From JBBIMP01 sp037444305 (GTDB lineage Bacteria > Acidobacteriota > UBA6911), in NCBI GenBank assembly GCA_037444305.1, contig JBBIMP010000027.1, forward strand, positions 12,212-76,211: a stretch of 64,000 bases of DNA. Direction: 5' to 3'. The position numbers were made by a program, and so were the translations under genes. Shown here piece by piece: positions 9,326 to 17,092 of this stretch (the first letter of the stretch is position 1; each line of letters begins with the position of its first letter). A model generated the notes under the pieces. It was given only the letters and a program-made list of their open reading frames with translations. It was not told where the DNA came from and made no database searches.

Positions 9326-11083
9326 TCAGGGCACCGCGTCGAGTTCCCGCGAAGCGTCAAAACGGTCCCACAGCCGCCCGAGCCAGATGATTCCCAGCCC
9401 GGCTTCCGCCAGCAGCAGGACCGCGGCCCCGGCCGCGGCCAGCGGGAGGGCGGCCTCACCCAGCAACCAGGCAGAGAGAAAATACGCCGCCCCAAAGACA
9501 ATCCCCGCAGGGATGGCCGCGAACGCCAGCAGCAGCACCGCCGCCGCCATCGTCAAAAGCCGCTGCCCCATCGCTTCTATCCCGCGCGCGTGATCCCTGC
9601 CCAGCTGCACCCAGCTCGGCATGAGCAACGCCGCGGCATTCTGGATCACCACGCCGACGGCGGCAAGGCAGGGGAAAAGGATTGCGCAGGCAAGCGCAAC
9701 GGCCGCCCGGCGGGCCGGGTCAAGGGCCATCCAGCGAGGTTCGGGGATCGCCACCGCGGCGACGAGCAGCAGAGCCCACTGCACGCAGGCGAGGATCGTC
9801 ACGGGCGCGAGCGCCTCGCCCAGGACGACGCTCCAGCCCGGGATTGGGTAGGTCTTGAGCTGGTGAACCTGGAGCAGGTCGTTGCGCAGGTCATCCCGAA
9901 CGATTACAGGTCCAAACAGGGTCATGAACAGCGCGATGCCCGCGGCCGTGCCTCCGATCACCGCAGGAAGCGCCCCTTCCTCGCCTGAGCGTCCCTGTGA
10001 GGCAACGGCAATCAGGATTGCGGCAACGATCACGAGCGGCGCCCACAGACGTATGTCCAGTCGTCCAATGGCGATGAGATTCTTCCAGAAAATTGCCATA
10101 AAGGGGGGGCCTGAGCTGCCCAATCTGAACAGCGGCCTTCGGATACTGTCCGCACTCCCGCGCCGGTAGACACGGCGGTCGCCGCTTTGCGCCGCCGCCC
10201 GGTCGGCAAGCTTCCGGGCCCGTTCCAGCGCCGCCTCCTCGAAGGCGGCGTCGCTCCGCATAACCCAGAAGTAGACCACCGCCAGAAGGCCCAGCGCCGG
10301 AAGCAGCCGGAGGGCGAAGGTCAAAGCGTCCGGGGAGAAGACAGGGCGGACCAGGAGGCGAAAGGGGAGCAGAAGGTAATACGCGGGGCCGGAATCGAAG
10401 AGCCGCAGGATCCACTCCGACAGCGCGCCGATGTCCAGTCTCTCCACAGGGGGCAGCGGCGGCACGAACCACTGCCACCAGATGACAAGCAGAACCGCCA
10501 CAGCCGAAAGCAGAGCAGCAGCCGGCGCGTGCCGCCGCAGGCCTGCGAGGCCGTGTTCGGCAAGGCTCGCCTTCGCGAGCCAGGTGCCCATGCGGCTGAG
10601 GGCCAGAAAGGAGTACACCAGCCACAGGGTCATGGCGAGGAAAACGGGGTGGCCAAGATGGGCGGAGCGGCCCAGGATCAGGATCGACACGAGCACACCT
10701 AGAAAGATGCCCGGCTGGGCAGCCACAATCTTGAAGTTGAGCAGCGTCCGCCGCGCGAGCGGGGCCGGGAAAAGCATCTGGATTTCACTTTCCGCGAACC
10801 GGATGGCGCCCGCCCTGGAAGGCCAGATCCAGGCCATCAGCACCGAGGCGAACAGCAGCACGGCGCCGCCCGTCTCGAGCAATGGAATGAGACCGGGATC
10901 CGCCACCAGTTCATTTCCCGACGACGCCGGGGAGGAGCGCATGCCGCGGAGGAAAGCGAAGTAAACGTAGGCGAGCCCTCCGACGAGGGCGATCAGGTAT
11001 TTTGGCTGCCGCAGCCGTTGGATCCTGCACCGCACCCTGTTGATGAGGCTGCGCGAGAGGTAATAGGCGAGGGGGCCTATCAT
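9326..11083 (-). CDS. ABC exporter membrane subunit (putative ABC exporter family)
   Basis: A 585-residue integral membrane protein with about 12 hydrophobic segments. These include an N-terminal pair (residues 30-47 and 75-90) and a C-terminal cluster after about residue 335. The start (YYLSRSLINRVRCRIQRLRQPKYL) matches large ABC-2-like exporter permeases rather than a substrate-specific importer. Its ATG overlaps the stop of the upstream ATPase gene in an ATGA arrangement, so the two form one transporter. Substrate is unknown. The predicted location is the inner membrane. Confidence 0.8.
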   Translation of the reverse strand: MIGPLAYYLSRSLINRVRCRIQRLRQPKYLIALVGGLAYVYFAFLRGMRSSPASSGNELVADPGLIPLLETGGAVLLFASVLMAWIWPSRAGAIRFAESEIQMLFPAPLARRTLLNFKIVAAQPGIFLGVLVSILILGRSAHLGHPVFLAMTLWLVYSFLALSRMGTWLAKASLAEHGLAGLRRHAPAAALLSAVAVLLVIWWQWFVPPLPPVERLDIGALSEWILRLFDSGPAYYLLLPFRLLVRPVFSPDALTFALRLLPALGLLAVVYFWVMRSDAAFEEAALERARKLADRAAAQSGDRRVYRRGSADSIRRPLFRLGSSGPPFMAIFWKNLIAIGRLDIRLWAPLVIVAAILIAVASQGRSGEEGALPAVIGGTAAGIALFMTLFGPVIVRDDLRNDLLQVHQLKTYPIPGWSVVLGEALAPVTILACVQWALLLVAAVAIPEPRWMALDPARRAAVALACAILFPCLAAVGVVIQNAAALLMPSWVQLGRDHARGIEAMGQRLLTMAAAVLLLAFAAIPAGIVFGAAYFLSAWLLGEAALPLAAAGAAVLLLAEAGLGIIWLGRLWDRFDASRELDAVP

Positions 11084-11826
11084 CCGTTTTCCGCCCCGTC
11101 GTCTGCCTGTCCCGTGATGCGCAGGAAGATCTCCTCGAGGTTGGAGTCTTCCTTCAACTCCGGCACGCTGCCGAGAATCTCGCCGATGGAGCCGTGGACC
11201 ACGCAGCGGCCCTCCTTCAGTATCAGCACACGGTCACACACCTCCTCAACAAGGTGGAGCAGGTGTGAACTGATGATGACGGCGGCCCCGGTGCGCGCCC
11301 GCTTGATTATGGTGGACTTCATTCTCCGGATTCCGGCGGGATCGAGGCCGGTCAGCGGTTCATCGAAGAGCAGCGCGGCCGGATCGTGCAAAAGACCGCA
11401 GGCGATCACCAGTTTCTGTTTCATCCCCCGCGAGAGTTCCCCCGGAAGGCTTTTCTTCTTTTCGGAGAGTTCCAGCTCTCCCAGCAGTGAGGCGATCCGC
11501 GGCGCCGGCTGCTCCACGCCGTAGATCCGGGCCGTGAACTGCAGGTGTTCATCGACGGTCAGGTATTCGAACAGCCGGGGTTCATCCGGCATGAAGGCAA
11601 TGTGGCGTTTCGCCGCCAGTGGATCGCGCACGATCGAATGGCCCCGGATGCGCACGTCGCCGCGGGTGGGAGGAATGATCCCCACCATGCAGCGAAGCGT
11701 CGTTGTCTTGCCGGCCCCGTTGGGCCCGACCAGGCCCATCACCTCCCCTGCCTGCACGCGGAAAGACAGGCCGGACACGGCCGCAAACGCACCGTAAGTC
11801 TTTGTCAGGTTTTCTACCTCGATCAC
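11080..11826 (-). CDS. ABC transporter ATP-binding protein (exporter)
   Basis: A 248-residue nucleotide-binding subunit of the DrrA/CcmA-like exporter class. Visible motifs are Walker A (GPNGAGKTTTLRC), an ABC signature represented by the LSRGMKQK block, Walker B (ALLFDEPLTGLDP) and the H-loop (ISSHLLH). The GTG at 11826 is preferred because homology begins at VIEVENLTKTYG; the frame is open further upstream to 11955, but that extension looks non-coding. It is translationally coupled by a 4-base overlap to the membrane subunit, which it energises. About 370 bases separate it from the divergent korA gene. Confidence 0.9.
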   Translation of the reverse strand: MIEVENLTKTYGAFAAVSGLSFRVQAGEVMGLVGPNGAGKTTTLRCMVGIIPPTRGDVRIRGHSIVRDPLAAKRHIAFMPDEPRLFEYLTVDEHLQFTARIYGVEQPAPRIASLLGELELSEKKKSLPGELSRGMKQKLVIACGLLHDPAALLFDEPLTGLDPAGIRRMKSTIIKRARTGAAVIISSHLLHLVEEVCDRVLILKEGRCVVHGSIGEILGSVPELKEDSNLEEIFLRITGQADDGAENG

Positions 11827-12196
11827 GGCTCGAGCGCTCCTCCGGGTGCGCAATACCCCGGCCAGAGGGCTCCGGGGGTACCTGCGCACGCTTGCAGGAC
11901 GCAGGGATTCATTGCCTGCACCGGGTGGACAACGTTGCCGAGCGGCAAGCGCCACCTCTGCGGTGCCCCTCTCTGCGCATCTTGAGCGGGTGCTGCACGG
12001 CTGTCAAGCGGCATCGACTTTGCGCTCTTTTCAGCCAGGTTGTCCAGGTGGTAACATTTAACTCCCTTGCAACTTGCGTGAAATACGCCATTTGTGACGA
12101 ATGGTGCCCCGCCTGGGCGGAAGGCCCAGGCACTGCGCTTGTTCACCCGGTATCCGTCGGCCACGACCGGCCGGATCCCGATCGAAGAGGACACGC
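11827..12196. other. divergent intergenic region, no gene recognised
   Basis: This 370-base gap lies between the divergent ABC ATPase and korA genes and must contain both promoters. No clear sigma-70 pair was found by eye. A small inverted repeat, CCATT-N7-AATGG, lies near 12090. No gene-like frame with plausible composition was seen. Confidence 0.4.
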
Positions 12197-14047
12197 TTGA
12201 GCGAAGCGAAAACTTCAGAACTCTCCGAAAAGAGGCCGGCCGGCGATATCACCCGGGTGATAAACGATTTCAGCATCCAGGTCGCTACGGTCAACGGCTC
12301 CGGCAGCCAGTCGGCCAACAGCGTCCTGCTCCGTTCGATTTTCCAGATGGGGGTGCCGGTCAGCGGAAAGAATCTCTTCCCCTCCAACATCGCCGGACTG
12401 CCGACCTGGTTCACGATCCGGGCCAGCCGGCGCGGTTTTGTCGCCAGGAAGGCGGAGATCGATTTCGGCGTGGCCGTGAACGCGCAGACCGCGCGCGAGG
12501 ACGCCATGCTCGTACGGAGCGGCGGCGCCCTCCTCGCCGAGGCCTCCCTCGGCTTGGCCGGGATCCGTGACGACATCAGCATCTACGAGGCCCCTCTGTC
12601 GGACATCGCGGCTGAGGTCTCCTCCGAGGCCCGGCTGCGGAAACTGCTGGCGAACATGGTCTACGTCGGCATACTGGCCGAGCTGCTCGGGATCGAGATG
12701 CCCGAGGTCGAGCTGGCCATCGCCAAGCAGTTTCCCAACAAGCGAAAGGCGATAGAGCTCAACCTCAAGACCGTGCGGGCAGGCCTCGAGTTCGCAACCA
12801 AAAACCTGGTCAAGACCGATCCCTTCCGGGTCGAACGGATGGACCGCACCCGGGACATGATCATCATCGACGGCAATTCGGCCGCCGCCCTCGGAGCGAT
12901 GTTCGGCGGCTGCACGGTGGTCACCTGGTATCCGATCACCCCCTCCAGCTCGGTCGTGGAAGCGCTCACCGAATACATGGCCCGCTACCGGATCGACCCG
13001 GAGACCGGCAGGGCGACCTACGCCATCGTTCAGGCGGAAGACGAGCTCGCGGCGCTGGGCATGGTCATCGGCGCCGGCTGGGCCGGCGCGCGGGCAATGA
13101 CGGCCACCTCGGGACCGGGAATATCGCTCATGTCGGAATTCGCCGGCCTCGCCTACTTCGCGGAAATCCCCGCGGTGATCTGGGACGTCCAGCGGGTCGG
13201 GCCGTCCACCGGCCTGCCGACGCGTACCAGCCAGGGGGACATCCTCTCGACCTATGTGCTCAGCCACGGAGACACGAAAAACATCCTGCTCATTCCCGCC
13301 ACGGTGGCGGAGTGCTTCCGGTTCGCCCAGGAGGCCTTCAACCTGGCGGAGAGATTCCAGGCGCCGGTGTTCTGCATGAGCGACCTCGATCTCGGGATGA
13401 ACAACTGGATGTCCGAGCCGTTCGAGTATCCCGAGGATATTCCGATCGACAGGGGCAAGGTCCTGACACGAGAGGATCTGGAGCGCCTGGGCGGATTTTC
13501 CAGGTACCTGGACAAAGACGGCGACGGCATTCCCTACCGGACGCTGCCGGGGACCGCTCACTCCGCCGCCGCCTATTTCACGCGCGGCAGCGGCCACAAC
13601 GAACACGCGCACTATTCCGAACGCCCCGAGGATTTCACCGCCCTGGCGGACCGCCTGGCCAAAAAGCTGGAGACGGCCCGCGGCGAGGTGCCTCCGCCCA
13701 TCGCCGACAATGTCGAAGGCGCGGATGTGGGAATCATCGCCTACGGCACGACGCATCACGCCCTCGAGGAATGCCGCGAGCAGCTCCGTTCGGAACGAGG
13801 GCTCCGGGCGAGCTACCTGAGGATCCGCGCGCTCCCGTTCCACCGGGCTGTACGGGACTTCATCGCCTCCCACCGGCGCATTTACGTCGTGGAGCAGAAT
13901 CGCGATGCGCAGATGCATGCCCTGCTGACGCTGGAGTACCCTGCGCTGGCCACGCGCCTCCGCCCGGTGCTTCACTACAACGGAATCCCGATCGATGCCC
14001 GCTTCATCACCGATTCGATCCTGCGCCAGGAAGACAAAGGAGTTTGA
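12197..14047 (+). CDS. korA: 2-oxoacid:acceptor oxidoreductase subunit alpha (gamma-alpha fused)
   Basis: A 616-residue subunit of a ferredoxin-dependent 2-oxoacid oxidoreductase, probably 2-oxoglutarate type. Residues 15-190 form the gamma domain (VNGSGSQSANSVLLRS near the N-terminus). From about 230 comes the alpha domain with YPITPSS, then TATSGPGISLMSE and the GPSTGLPTRTSQGD block; the C-terminus carries the transketolase C-like domain. The enzyme makes acyl-CoA, CO2 and reduced ferredoxin, or runs in reverse. The TTG at 12197 is chosen because a GAAGAGGA site lies seven bases upstream; upstream codons look non-coding. korB follows two bases after the stop. Assignment to 2-oxoglutarate rather than another keto acid is by overall resemblance only. 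Confidence 0.9.
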   Translation: MSEAKTSELSEKRPAGDITRVINDFSIQVATVNGSGSQSANSVLLRSIFQMGVPVSGKNLFPSNIAGLPTWFTIRASRRGFVARKAEIDFGVAVNAQTAREDAMLVRSGGALLAEASLGLAGIRDDISIYEAPLSDIAAEVSSEARLRKLLANMVYVGILAELLGIEMPEVELAIAKQFPNKRKAIELNLKTVRAGLEFATKNLVKTDPFRVERMDRTRDMIIIDGNSAAALGAMFGGCTVVTWYPITPSSSVVEALTEYMARYRIDPETGRATYAIVQAEDELAALGMVIGAGWAGARAMTATSGPGISLMSEFAGLAYFAEIPAVIWDVQRVGPSTGLPTRTSQGDILSTYVLSHGDTKNILLIPATVAECFRFAQEAFNLAERFQAPVFCMSDLDLGMNNWMSEPFEYPEDIPIDRGKVLTREDLERLGGFSRYLDKDGDGIPYRTLPGTAHSAAAYFTRGSGHNEHAHYSERPEDFTALADRLAKKLETARGEVPPPIADNVEGADVGIIAYGTTHHALEECREQLRSERGLRASYLRIRALPFHRAVRDFIASHRRIYVVEQNRDAQMHALLTLEYPALATRLRPVLHYNGIPIDARFITDSILRQEDKGV

Positions 14048-14049
14048 AT

Positions 14050-15096
14050 ATGCCCACTGCCGCCGACAAGCCGCGCCCCAAGCCGACCAACCGTGCCGGG
14101 CTGATCCTGCAGGATTACAAGGGAGTGGACTCCACCCTCTGTGCCGGCTGCGGCCACGACGCCATCACGAGCCAGATCATCAGGGCCTTCTTCCAGTACG
14201 GCGTGGAACCGCACCGGGTGGTGAAGCTCTCCGGCATCGGCTGTTCTTCCAAGACGCCGGCCTATTTCCTGCGCAGTGCCCACGGCTTCAACGCCGTCCA
14301 CGGCCGCATGCCTTCGGTTGGAACGGGAGCCATTCTGGCCAACCGGCACCTGATCGCCATCGGCGTGAGCGGCGACGGCGACACCGCCTCGATCGGCATA
14401 GGTCAGTTCGTTCACCTGGTCCGGCGCAACGTGCCGATGATCTACATCATGGAAAACAACGGCGTCTACGGCCTGACCAAAGGGCAGTTCTCCGCAACGG
14501 CCGACGAGGGCTCGAAGCTCAAGAGCGGGGTGCTGAACGACCTGCCCCCGATCGATTGCTGCATCCTCGCCATCGAGCTCGGCTGCGGATACGTTGCCCG
14601 GTCATTTGCCGGCGACCCGAAACAGCTGGTCGCCCTGCTGGAGGGAGCGCTGGCGCACAAGGGCATGGCGTTCCTGGACGTGATCTCGCCCTGCGTCACC
14701 TTCAACAATCACGAGGGTTCGACCAAGAGCTACAAGCACGCCAAGGAGACCGAGGAGCCGGCGCACGAGGTGGGCTTCGTCCCGTTCTTTGAACAGATCA
14801 CAGTGGATTACGAAGAGGGGGAAACACGCGTGGTGGAGATGCACGACGGCTCGCGCATCACGCTGAAGAAACTCGACCGGGAGTACAACCCGACGGTGAA
14901 GGCGGAGGCCCTGCGTGCCATCCGCGCGGCAAATTCGGGCGGCGAACTCCTGACGGGCCTCCTCTACGTGGACCCGTCGAAACCCGATTTCACGGAACTC
15001 CTCGGAATGCACGGACGGCCGCTCGCGACCCTGGGGACGGAGCTCGTCCGTCCCCCGCGCAAGGCACTGGACGAGATCATGGAATCGCTCAAGTAG
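14050..15096 (+). CDS. korB: 2-oxoacid:ferredoxin oxidoreductase subunit beta
   Basis: A 348-residue catalytic beta subunit that binds thiamine pyrophosphate and a 4Fe-4S cluster. A CxxC pair occurs in TLCAGCGH (residues 31 and 34), a third cysteine in GIGCSSK and a fourth in SPCVTFNN, the pattern expected for cluster binding. GDGDTASIG with the later NNGVYGLTKGQ is the TPP/Mg site. The ATG at 14050 follows an AAAGGAGTT site and starts two bases after korA; the frame is open much further upstream but that part lies inside korA. The complex is cytoplasmic and is a source of reduced ferredoxin. Confidence 0.92.
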   Translation: MPTAADKPRPKPTNRAGLILQDYKGVDSTLCAGCGHDAITSQIIRAFFQYGVEPHRVVKLSGIGCSSKTPAYFLRSAHGFNAVHGRMPSVGTGAILANRHLIAIGVSGDGDTASIGIGQFVHLVRRNVPMIYIMENNGVYGLTKGQFSATADEGSKLKSGVLNDLPPIDCCILAIELGCGYVARSFAGDPKQLVALLEGALAHKGMAFLDVISPCVTFNNHEGSTKSYKHAKETEEPAHEVGFVPFFEQITVDYEEGETRVVEMHDGSRITLKKLDREYNPTVKAEALRAIRAANSGGELLTGLLYVDPSKPDFTELLGMHGRPLATLGTELVRPPRKALDEIMESLK

Positions 15097-15110
15097 TCCC
15101 GCGCCCTGAA

Positions 15111-16124
15111 TTACTTCACCGGCATGTACAGGTGGGTGATCAGTTCTTCCTCGGGCGTATTTCCCGGATCGCTCACGTACTGCTCCCAGGGATCGCCGGC
15201 AACCTCCAGACCGTGCGCCGCGATGAACGCCATGACTTTTTCCATGGTCATGGCAATGCCGCGGTATGGACCGACGTGGATCGCCTTCACGGCCTTTCCG
15301 CCGTAGGTCTGCCCGAGCTTAACCCGCGCATCGCCCGCGATCTCCCGGTCGGACGTTCGCTCGATGGGAATGCCGGCGTCAAAGATATACCCGGGATCGG
15401 AGGACCTGTAGATCGCCACCGGGGCGCCGGCTGCCTTCAACGGGTTCCTGGCCACAAACCTCGATACCTCGGCGTAGGCAGCAGCCAGGGCGGCTGAAAT
15501 TTCGCCGGGCTCCTTCCCCGAAGTTCCGCCCGCGTAGGCGATCTCCACCGGAACCGCCAGGATGATGCCGATTTCCATGCCCGTCCAGTCGGCCTGCGGC
15601 AGGCTCTCGGCCAGCTGCTTGAGGCCGGCCAGCCCCTTTTCGTAGTCAGCTCCGATGATCCGGTCGAAGAGCAGTCCGTAGTACCGGCTGACCAGGTTGC
15701 TCCCCAGGTCGGTCTCAAAACCCCACACGGTTGCCGTCCCGCCGGCTTCAGGATCCAGCCTGAAGAACGATTTGGCCTTGCCCTGTTCGCCGAAGTCGAG
15801 TTCCAGCCGCACCAGCCTGTAGGGCACGCTCTCGACGATCTCCTGGCTGCCGGCACCCACGTCGGGATTGTCACTGGTCCAGGAGATCCTGGCGCCGAGT
15901 CCAAAATCCGGCCCCGAGAGCTCGTACCTTGCTCCCGGGTCCACTTCGTACCAGGGGGACCACTTGTTGAAGTTCTTGAAGCCATTTACCAGGGCGAAAA
16001 CGGTTCCCTGGGGCGCCGCAATCACGGTAGACCTTTCCACTCTCACGATGCTCGGAAGAAAGAGTCCAACCACAACCAGCAAGGCAAGAATCACAACGAC
16101 GGCAAGCAGTATTTTCTTGAACAT
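15111..16124 (-). CDS. membrane-anchored START-like (SRPBCC) plus GyrI-like ligand-binding protein
   Basis: A 337-residue protein with one N-terminal membrane anchor (residues 4-24). A polyketide-cyclase/SRPBCC fold covers about 30-175 (VERSTVIAAPQGTVFALV at its start, NKWSPWYEVDP next). A GyrI-like/AraC effector-binding domain covers about 185-335, including KAIHVGPYRGIAMTMEKV. Both folds bind small hydrophobic or cationic ligands, but no catalytic function is evident. The gene stands alone, convergent with korB (14 bases apart) and divergent from yajQ. Confidence 0.8.
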   Translation of the reverse strand: MFKKILLAVVVILALLVVVGLFLPSIVRVERSTVIAAPQGTVFALVNGFKNFNKWSPWYEVDPGARYELSGPDFGLGARISWTSDNPDVGAGSQEIVESVPYRLVRLELDFGEQGKAKSFFRLDPEAGGTATVWGFETDLGSNLVSRYYGLLFDRIIGADYEKGLAGLKQLAESLPQADWTGMEIGIILAVPVEIAYAGGTSGKEPGEISAALAAAYAEVSRFVARNPLKAAGAPVAIYRSSDPGYIFDAGIPIERTSDREIAGDARVKLGQTYGGKAVKAIHVGPYRGIAMTMEKVMAFIAAHGLEVAGDPWEQYVSDPGNTPEEELITHLYMPVK

Positions 16125-16282
16125 GGGCTTCTCACCTCCTCGGCTAAGATACCATCAAGCGCCGCCCGGTGCATGACGGATCTCAACCTGTGGTCGGCCA
16201 GGCCCCGCCCGTTCTCAGGCGGAACATTGACGCCCGGCGAAGCAGCCGCTACGATGGCGCTGCCCAGGAAGGAGAGAATTCG

Positions 16283-16789
16283 ATGGCCGGCATGCAGTCT
16301 TTCGATGTCACGACGGGATGCGACCTGCAGGAAGTGGACAACGCAGTCAACCAGGCGCTCAAGGAAATCAACCAGCGCTACGATTTCAAGGGCCTGAGGG
16401 TTGGAATCGACTTCCGGCGCGCCGAGAACAAGATCATCCTGCGCGCGCCTGACGAGTTCAAGCTCAACGCGCTGTGGGAGGTTTTGCAGCAGAAGATGGT
16501 GCGTCGTCACGTACCGGTGAAAAATCTCAAGGCCGGCCGTGTTCTCCCCTCGGCGGGCACCAGCGTGACTCAGGAAATCGACCTGCAGCAGGGAATCCCG
16601 TCGGAGACCGCGCGGGCGATCGTAAAGGCGATCAAGGAGCGCAAGATCAGGAAGGTCCAGTCCGAGATTCAGGGCGACCAGGTGAGGATCTCGGCCCCTT
16701 CACGGGACGACCTGCAGGCTGTTATCGCCTTCCTCAGGGAGCAGGATTTCGGCATAGAGCTCAGATTCGGCAATTACCGCGGCACTTAA
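16283..16789 (+). CDS. yajQ: YajQ-family nucleotide-binding protein
   Basis: A 168-residue protein of the YajQ (UPF0234) family, close to the usual length of about 163. The conserved N-terminus SFDVTTGCDLQEVDNAVNQ, the NQRYDFKG block and the C-terminal FGIELRFGNYR are all visible. Family members bind cyclic di-GMP or GTP and some act as signalling cofactors; the ligand here is not shown by sequence. The start at 16283 is supported by an AAGGAGAG site nine bases upstream. The TAA stop coincides with the outer tip of the palindromic element that begins at 16787. Confidence 0.9.
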   Translation: MAGMQSFDVTTGCDLQEVDNAVNQALKEINQRYDFKGLRVGIDFRRAENKIILRAPDEFKLNALWEVLQQKMVRRHVPVKNLKAGRVLPSAGTSVTQEIDLQQGIPSETARAIVKAIKERKIRKVQSEIQGDQVRISAPSRDDLQAVIAFLREQDFGIELRFGNYRGT

Positions 16790-17092
16790 TTTCGGGGACA
16801 GGCGTGAATAGCGCTTAAATAAGGAATCGAGGACCCTGAAAGGGTCCAACAGGAAAGCTCAGGGCGTAAGCCCCGGGCAAGGCGGGCCAAGGAGAGAGAG
16901 GAGCCCTGCAAGGGCGACACCGGCTGTGCCGCCCTTGCAGGGCTCAATCCCGGCATTCGCCGACAACCCAGGGCTTACGCCCTGGGCTTTCCCGCGCCGC
17001 CCCTTCGGGGCTTAAGCAATTGATTCGGCGACGTTACCAGGTGATTTCGATCCCCTTCAACTAAGCGCTATTCGTGCCTGTCCCCGAAATTA
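16787..17092. repeat. nested-palindrome repeat element with 31-bp terminal inverted repeats (REP/MITE-like)
   Basis: The ends, 16787-16817 and 17062-17092, are inverted copies differing at two of 31 positions and share the core ATTTCGGGGACAGGC. Inside, a further inverted pair (16853-16878 with 16967-16992) differs at about three of 26 positions. A perfect 16-base stem lies at 16901-16916 with 16930-16945, and smaller hairpins sit at 16830-16846, 16967-16986 and 17000-17012. No reading frame of note is present. The TAA at each tip is the stop codon of the flanking convergent gene. Similar GGGGACAG-tipped repeats accompany IS200-like/RAYT transposases in other genomes (general knowledge). No transposase lies here, so it would be non-autonomous. 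Confidence 0.8.

Noticed and set aside
12215..13975. 586-codon frame opposite korA
   Set aside because: Antisense shadow of a strongly conserved gene with no family resemblance.
13312..14049. Upstream extension of korB
   Set aside because: This part lies within korA in another frame; korB homology and a strong ribosome site begin at 14050.
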